Shown piece after piece: positions 59,391 to 64,000 of a stretch of 64,000 nucleotides of DNA. Location: positions 992,001-1,056,000 of the forward strand of contig NZ_CP018620.1 in the NCBI RefSeq assembly GCF_001908275.1. The letters are read 5' to 3'. A model generated the notes under the pieces. The model made no database searches. It worked only from the letters and a program-made list of their open reading frames with translations, and had not been told where the DNA came from. Made by a program: the position numbers and the translations under genes. This stretch comes from Paenibacillus xylanexedens. GTDB taxonomy: Bacteria; Bacillota; Bacilli; Paenibacillales; Paenibacillaceae. Position 1 is the first letter of the stretch, and each line of letters begins with the position of its first letter.

Positions 59391-61730
59391 ATGGAAGACA
59401 GCTTCAAGCGCAAGTCACCGGAAGAGATGTTGAGGATGATTAGGAAGCTGCAGCAGGGTACGCTCAAAATCTACATCGGCCCAGTCAGCGGATCGGGCAA
59501 AACGTATCACATGTTACGAGAAGGGAATACGTTGCGTGAGCAGGGCATTGATGTGGTCATCTGCGCTGTCTCCACAATGCGCAGACCGGAAACGGTGGAA
59601 CAGCTTGGCGCACTCGAACGAATTCCAAGCATTCACTGGTTACGCCAGAGTGATGATGTAGAGATGAAGGATCTGAACCTGGATGCACTATTGGCGCGTA
59701 ATCCGGAGGTTGTGCTGGTGGATGGTTTGGCACATCGTAACAGAGAAGGTGCTCGGTATGCTACCCGGCTGGAGGACATTCAGTTTTTGCTCCGAAACAA
59801 CATCAGTGTAATGACAACGGTGAATGTGTATGAGCTGGAAGGGTATACCGAGCTGGCACGACAACTTACGGGTATCGCAGCAGAACATACGGTACCTGCG
59901 GATACACTGGAACTTGCGGATGAAGTCAAGCTGATTGACGTCACGCCGGAAACGATACTGAGCCGTCTGGCAGAAGGTCATTTGAAGGGGCATGAGGGAG
60001 AAGCAGTATTTCGTCAAGGTAATCTGGGTATTCTGCGCGAATTGGCCCTGAGATTGGTGGCAGAAGGGGTGAATGAATCCCTGCGTGAGCATCGGGAGGA
60101 GATGGGAATTACCGTCACAACAGGCATCATGGAGCGGATTCTGGTGTCTACGCAATATCATTGGAACGGCTCCAGCTATATCCGGCGTGGGCAACAGATT
60201 GCCAAACGGCTGAATGGTGATTTGTGCGCCGTGGTTTTCCGGAATATGAAGCAGCCATTAACCAAGGAGGCAACCGTATTTCGGCGAAATATGATCAAGA
60301 TGGTGGAGAAGTTTGGCGGCCATATGGAGGAGTTGTCTATATTACACCGTCGCAACATCCCGTCTACACTGGCGCGTTATGCCATGGAGCACCAGATTAC
60401 CCGGATTGTGATGGGGCACTCCCGGCGTACGCGCTGGCAGGAATTGTGGCAAGGGTCCGTTGTTAACTCGCTACTACGCAAATTACGTGGTGTGGATCTC
60501 TTTCTGGTTGCTGATCGAGCGGCCAGGGAGGGTGAACGTGTAGTTCCGGCCAAGGTTAACGATGTGGAGTCACTGACATACCGCAGACTAAGCGAGCAGG
60601 AAATGAAGGAACAGATTGGCCAGATTCAGCGCGGCACATTCAAAATATATATCGGAGCCGCACCAGGTGTAGGCAAAACCTACATGATGCTGCGAGAAGG
60701 CAATGATTTGCTCCGTAAGGGCATCGATGTGCAAATCGGCTTGCTGGAGACACATGGGCGGGCAGAAACCGTGGAGCAGATGGGTCACCTGTCTGTGATC
60801 CCTCGCGCGAAGCGCGATTATCAGGGAACTCGTCTGGAAGAGATGGATACGGAGGCCATTCTGCATCTTTGCCCAGAAGTGGTGCTTGTGGATGAACTGG
60901 CGCATACGAATGTACCCGGGAGTGTCCGGCAAAAGCGTTATGAAGATGTCCTGCTCCTGCTGAATGCAGGCATCTCGGTGATTACCACAATGAACGTACA
61001 GCATCTCGAAAGTCTGAATGATGCCGTTGAACATATTACCGGTGTTCGTGTCTGCGAGACCGTACCGGATCGGATCATTCAGATGGCGGATGAGGTGCAG
61101 CTGATTGATGTGGCACCCCAAGCCTTGCGGCAGCGCATGAGGGAGGGTAAAATCTATGCAACTGCCAAGGTCGAGCAAGCCCTTGCGAATTTCTTCAAAA
61201 TTGGCAATCTGATTGCCTTGCGAGAACTTGCTCTGCGCGAGCTGGCGGACGATGTCGATGAACGGCTTGAAGCACAGCAGGCCAATATTGCACTTCGAGG
61301 ACCTTGGCGCAGACAGGAAGCGGTCTTTGTATGTGTAAGCAGTGATCGTCATGCCGAGCGGCTGATCCGGCGTGGATTCCGTATGGCTTATCGTCTAAAA
61401 GCCATCTGGCATGTACACCATATCCACATCGGTGAGTCCATGAGTGACGAAGTGAAGTGCCATCTGGAAGCGTTGGAGCAGCTGACGATTCGGCTTGGTG
61501 GTCAATTTCATATTCATCACAGTCCAAGGCTGCGCGATGTACCTGAGATTTTGGCAAGAAAGGCATCGGAGGCGAGAGCAACCCAGTTGGTAGTCGGGCA
61601 GGCAAGACGGGTGTGGTGGCTGAATGGCTACCGCGGCTCAGGTTCGGTGGTCAACCGACTTGTACGCTTGTCGCGGCATCTGGATGTATTGATCGTTGCA
61701 GATTACGATTATGAACTGAGCGGGATGTGA
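59391..61730 (+). CDS. kdpD: KdpD-type sensor protein with tandem duplicated sensor domains, no kinase
   Basis: A 779-residue cytosolic protein made of two KdpD N-terminal units. Unit 1 (about 1-390) has a P-loop GPVSGSGKT (30-38), a Walker B-like region VLVDGLAHRN (Asp111, Gly112) and a USP-like half. Unit 2 (about 400-779) has P-loop GAAPGVGKT (422-430), the standard LVDELAHTN (Asp501, Glu502) and a second USP-like half. Each unit ends similarly (VDLFLVADRA and LDVLIVADYD). The histidine kinase is in the next gene. In the first unit the Walker B Glu is replaced by Gly, so it may bind but not turn over nucleotide. Confidence 0.85.
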   Translation: MEDSFKRKSPEEMLRMIRKLQQGTLKIYIGPVSGSGKTYHMLREGNTLREQGIDVVICAVSTMRRPETVEQLGALERIPSIHWLRQSDDVEMKDLNLDALLARNPEVVLVDGLAHRNREGARYATRLEDIQFLLRNNISVMTTVNVYELEGYTELARQLTGIAAEHTVPADTLELADEVKLIDVTPETILSRLAEGHLKGHEGEAVFRQGNLGILRELALRLVAEGVNESLREHREEMGITVTTGIMERILVSTQYHWNGSSYIRRGQQIAKRLNGDLCAVVFRNMKQPLTKEATVFRRNMIKMVEKFGGHMEELSILHRRNIPSTLARYAMEHQITRIVMGHSRRTRWQELWQGSVVNSLLRKLRGVDLFLVADRAAREGERVVPAKVNDVESLTYRRLSEQEMKEQIGQIQRGTFKIYIGAAPGVGKTYMMLREGNDLLRKGIDVQIGLLETHGRAETVEQMGHLSVIPRAKRDYQGTRLEEMDTEAILHLCPEVVLVDELAHTNVPGSVRQKRYEDVLLLLNAGISVITTMNVQHLESLNDAVEHITGVRVCETVPDRIIQMADEVQLIDVAPQALRQRMREGKIYATAKVEQALANFFKIGNLIALRELALRELADDVDERLEAQQANIALRGPWRRQEAVFVCVSSDRHAERLIRRGFRMAYRLKAIWHVHHIHIGESMSDEVKCHLEALEQLTIRLGGQFHIHHSPRLRDVPEILARKASEARATQLVVGQARRVWWLNGYRGSGSVVNRLVRLSRHLDVLIVADYDYELSGM

Positions 61731-61737
61731 ATGGATA

Positions 61738-63330
61738 TTGTCTGAACGAATAAAAAAAGAAACACTGCCATCCCATGGGAAACGGATTTCGGCATATGTA
61801 TGGGTGACCCTTGGGGTGACGCTGCTAACTTTGCTGCTTCATGCCATCGGCATGAGTGGTGATTTGGTTAATGTAGCGCTTGTATACCTGTTTCCCGTTC
61901 TGGTGAGTGCTGTGTATTGGGGAATGGGGCCAGCCGTATATGCCGCGAGTTTTAGTGTCATTATGTTTGACTTCTTCTTTGTCCCGCCATATCTGAGCTT
62001 TACGGTTGAGGATTTAAGATATCTCATCTCCTTTGTTGTGTATCTTGCGGTGGCGATCCTGACAGCCAGTCTTGCAGGTCGGTTGCGACAACAACTGGAG
62101 ATGGTAAAAGCACGCGAGGCCACGACTAACTCCCTATACGCATTGAGTCGTCAGATGACAGCTATTACGGATCTGAATACATTACTGTTTAACATTGCAA
62201 CCCAAGTATCGCTTACCCTAGGGAAGCCGGCGGCTGTGTATCTTCCAGATGGGCAGGGGGATCTGCTGGTTACAAGCTCTTCTACACCCGAATCAGAAGG
62301 GGAAAAGGATGTCTGGGGAGATGGAGAGTCGGAGATTGCCATTGCCAGATGGGTGTATCATCACGGACAGATCGCAGGTAAGGGATCATCCGCTTTACGG
62401 GAATCTCCCGGACTTTACGTGCCGCTACGCACAGAGGAGCAGATTCATGGCGTGCTCGCTGTGAGCATGGACGCTGGTGAGGTTCATGAACAGCAAGAAC
62501 AGCTTCGTTTGCTGGAAGCATGCGGAGGACTGGCCGCAGGTGCCATTGCCCGAGTGAAGCTGGCGGAAGAGGCCAGATTGGCGCAGATCACTGCCGAATC
62601 GGAGCGCATACGCACAGCGCTGCTGGACTCTGTCTCTCATGAGTTGCGTACGCCCCTAACCGCCATTATCGGCTCGGCTACGGGATTGTTGGAGAATGAT
62701 ACTCTTTTTACACCCGAGGATCGGAGAGAATTAACAGACAACATTCGGGATGGAGCTTTGCGTATGAATCGTCTCGTCACGAATCTGCTGGGTATGGTTC
62801 GGCTGGAGAGCGGCATGTTGCAACTGAATCGGAAATGGTGTGACGTGGGGGACATGATCAGCGTTGTACTGACACAGGTTCGGGAATTCAGTCCGCATCG
62901 TAACATTCAAGTTGAACTGCCTGATGATCCGGCCTTCATTTACGGAGATGAAGTATTGCTGGAGCAGGTACTGGTCAATATCATCAGTAACGCCATCAAA
63001 TATTCGCCTGATGAGAGCCCGATTGTCATCACTGTGGCAAGCGATAAGAGTACAGATCAATTGACGATCTGGGTAGCTGATCAAGGCATCGGTATAACGG
63101 AAGCGGAAAGATTGCGTATATTTGATAAGTTCTATCGCTCAGAGTCGACTCAGCATGTCACAGGAACGGGGCTTGGTCTGGCGATCTGCAAAGGCATTGT
63201 GGAAGTCCACGGAGGTTCCATTGGGGCAGAGCCGAATCCGGGCGGGGGGACGAGAATGCGTATAGATATCCCCCTGGAGGCTCACGGATCACGGTTTCCC
63301 TATTCAGAACAAGGAGAGGTTGAAGAATAA
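61738..63330 (+). CDS. kdpD: KdpD-type sensor histidine kinase (separate from sensor domain)
   Basis: A 530-residue membrane kinase corresponding to the C-terminal half of KdpD: four membrane helices with a DUF4118 region (residues about 20-110), a GAF-like domain (about 130-275), HisKA with His301 in DSVSHELRTPLTAIIGSATG, and HATPase with NIISNAIKYSPDES, ADQGIG and GTGLGLAICKGIVEVHGG. The start is TTG at 61738, 7 bases after the sensor's stop, with a weak ribosome site, suggesting coupled translation. The reading frame is different from the sensor's, so a frameshift in a once fused gene is the alternative. KdpE follows. Confidence 0.87.
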   Translation: MSERIKKETLPSHGKRISAYVWVTLGVTLLTLLLHAIGMSGDLVNVALVYLFPVLVSAVYWGMGPAVYAASFSVIMFDFFFVPPYLSFTVEDLRYLISFVVYLAVAILTASLAGRLRQQLEMVKAREATTNSLYALSRQMTAITDLNTLLFNIATQVSLTLGKPAAVYLPDGQGDLLVTSSSTPESEGEKDVWGDGESEIAIARWVYHHGQIAGKGSSALRESPGLYVPLRTEEQIHGVLAVSMDAGEVHEQQEQLRLLEACGGLAAGAIARVKLAEEARLAQITAESERIRTALLDSVSHELRTPLTAIIGSATGLLENDTLFTPEDRRELTDNIRDGALRMNRLVTNLLGMVRLESGMLQLNRKWCDVGDMISVVLTQVREFSPHRNIQVELPDDPAFIYGDEVLLEQVLVNIISNAIKYSPDESPIVITVASDKSTDQLTIWVADQGIGITEAERLRIFDKFYRSESTQHVTGTGLGLAICKGIVEVHGGSIGAEPNPGGGTRMRIDIPLEAHGSRFPYSEQGEVEE

Positions 63331-63331
63331 C

Positions 63332-64000
63332 ATGAACGCACCACTAGGGGCTCGCATACTGGTGATCGATGATGAGCCGCAGATTCGCAAATTGCTCAAG
63401 GTCACCCTTCAGGCACACCAATTCGAACTCCACGAGTGTGGGGATGGCGAAGAGGGCGTTATTCAGGCCAGTATTGTACATCCGGATCTGATCATCCTTG
63501 ATCTTGGTCTGCCGGGCATGTCTGGCATGGAGGTCCTTCGCCGGATTCGCGAATGGTCACAAGTGCCAATTATTGTGCTGACAGCGAAGGATCAGGAGGG
63601 AGACAAAATTGCTGCGTTGGATGCTGGTGCAGATGATTATGTGACCAAACCATTTGGAATGGGTGAGTTAGTTGCCCGTATTCGGGTGGCGCTGCGTCAT
63701 GTAGCCAAAACAACGGATGAGCCAATACTGCGCTTCGGATCACTCACGATTGATCTAGCCCAAAGGCAGGTCGAACTGGAGGGGGCTTTGGTCAAATTAA
63801 CCCCAACGGAATATGAGATGCTGAAGGTGCTTGCCTCCAATGCAGGGAAAATCATTACGCAGCGCCAGCTTTTACAGCAAGTATGGGGAGGGCATCATCA
63901 TGAGTCCGACAGCCATTATCTTCGGGTATATGTGGGACATCTGCGTAAAAAATTAAATGAAGATCCAACGAATCCGCGGTACATTCAGACGGAGCCTGGC
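63332..64000 (+). CDS. kdpE: KdpE response regulator (partial, cut by window end)
   Basis: 223 codons are visible with no stop before the edge. The receiver domain begins ARILVIDDEPQIRKLL, with phospho-acceptor Asp57 in LIILDLGLPG, then DAGADDYVTKPFGMGELVARIRVALR. The OmpR-type winged helix follows (LTPTEYEMLKVLASNAGKIIT, then HHESDSHYLRVYVGHLRKKL, ending YIQTEPG at the edge). Only about 10 residues are missing. It is two bases after the kinase stop, with AAGGAGAGG upstream, and would activate kdpFABC. Confidence 0.93.
   Translation, partial: MNAPLGARILVIDDEPQIRKLLKVTLQAHQFELHECGDGEEGVIQASIVHPDLIILDLGLPGMSGMEVLRRIREWSQVPIIVLTAKDQEGDKIAALDAGADDYVTKPFGMGELVARIRVALRHVAKTTDEPILRFGSLTIDLAQRQVELEGALVKLTPTEYEMLKVLASNAGKIITQRQLLQQVWGGHHHESDSHYLRVYVGHLRKKLNEDPTNPRYIQTEPG

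Overview
The window reads as chromosome of a Gram-positive Bacillales bacterium, most probably a Paenibacillus. This is inferred from strong AGGAGG-type ribosome binding sites with frequent TTG/GTG starts, sigma-A promoters, a pspA-ydjGHI type envelope-stress operon, a YtxJ-type bacilliredoxin, an UPF0291 protein, LplB/YtcP-type sugar ABC permeases without a dedicated ATPase, and a high density of glycoside hydrolases. No rRNA, tRNA, CRISPR array or intact transposase gene was seen. No database search was possible, so family names rest on recognised motifs.

Layout. 0-3.4 kb: the end of an unknown gene, a secreted PPC-domain protein, a UDP-glycosyltransferase and an aldo/keto reductase. 3.5-7.9 kb: a GH38 alpha-mannosidase (minus strand) divergent from an AraC regulator. 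8.0-13.3 kb (minus): a four-carbon acid-sugar (threonate/erythronate type) catabolic unit of PrpR-like regulator, KdgT permease, DUF1537 kinase and PdxA-type dehydrogenase. 13.5-17.8 kb: a pspA-ydjG-ydjH-ydjI operon behind a sigma-W-like promoter. 17.8-19.3 kb: an UPF0291 gene and a ring-cleaving dioxygenase, each preceded by the same MhqR-like palindrome. 19.3-24.3 kb: LtrA-family protein, a domain-permuted GH3 enzyme and a small membrane protein. 24.4-47.2 kb (all plus strand): a large glycan-use region with cutC, two GH29 fucosidases, a GH35 galactosidase, three sugar isomerase/epimerase-fold proteins, a Gfo/Idh/MocA oxidoreductase, a sugar ABC importer (two permeases plus lipoprotein), a membrane-anchored AraC regulator, a GH3 and a second GH38. 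47.2-54.4 kb: MerR/CPBP pair, several small unknown genes, a membrane-anchored YtxJ-like protein and an XRE-ImmA/IrrE gene with its partner. 54.5-64 kb: a potassium-uptake locus, kdpF-kdpA-kdpB-kdpC, then a split KdpD (sensor with a tandemly duplicated domain, separate kinase) and KdpE, cut off by the window end.

How it works together. The fucosidase, galactosidase, mannosidase and GH3 activities with an importer, carbohydrate isomerases and catabolite (cre) sites suggest import of fucosylated, galactosylated and mannosylated oligosaccharides, followed by trimming inside the cell, since the hydrolases lack signal peptides. Plant-type N-glycan or hemicellulose fragments are possible substrates; this is inference. 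The most unusual non-coding feature is a family of dispersed structured repeats (19.3, 20.8, 30.0, 31.7 and 31.9 kb, fragment at 23.85 kb) sitting just upstream of genes and keeping hairpins despite sequence change. Two other repeat types (a 160-bp MITE-like element and a 169-bp palindrome) lie in the same region.
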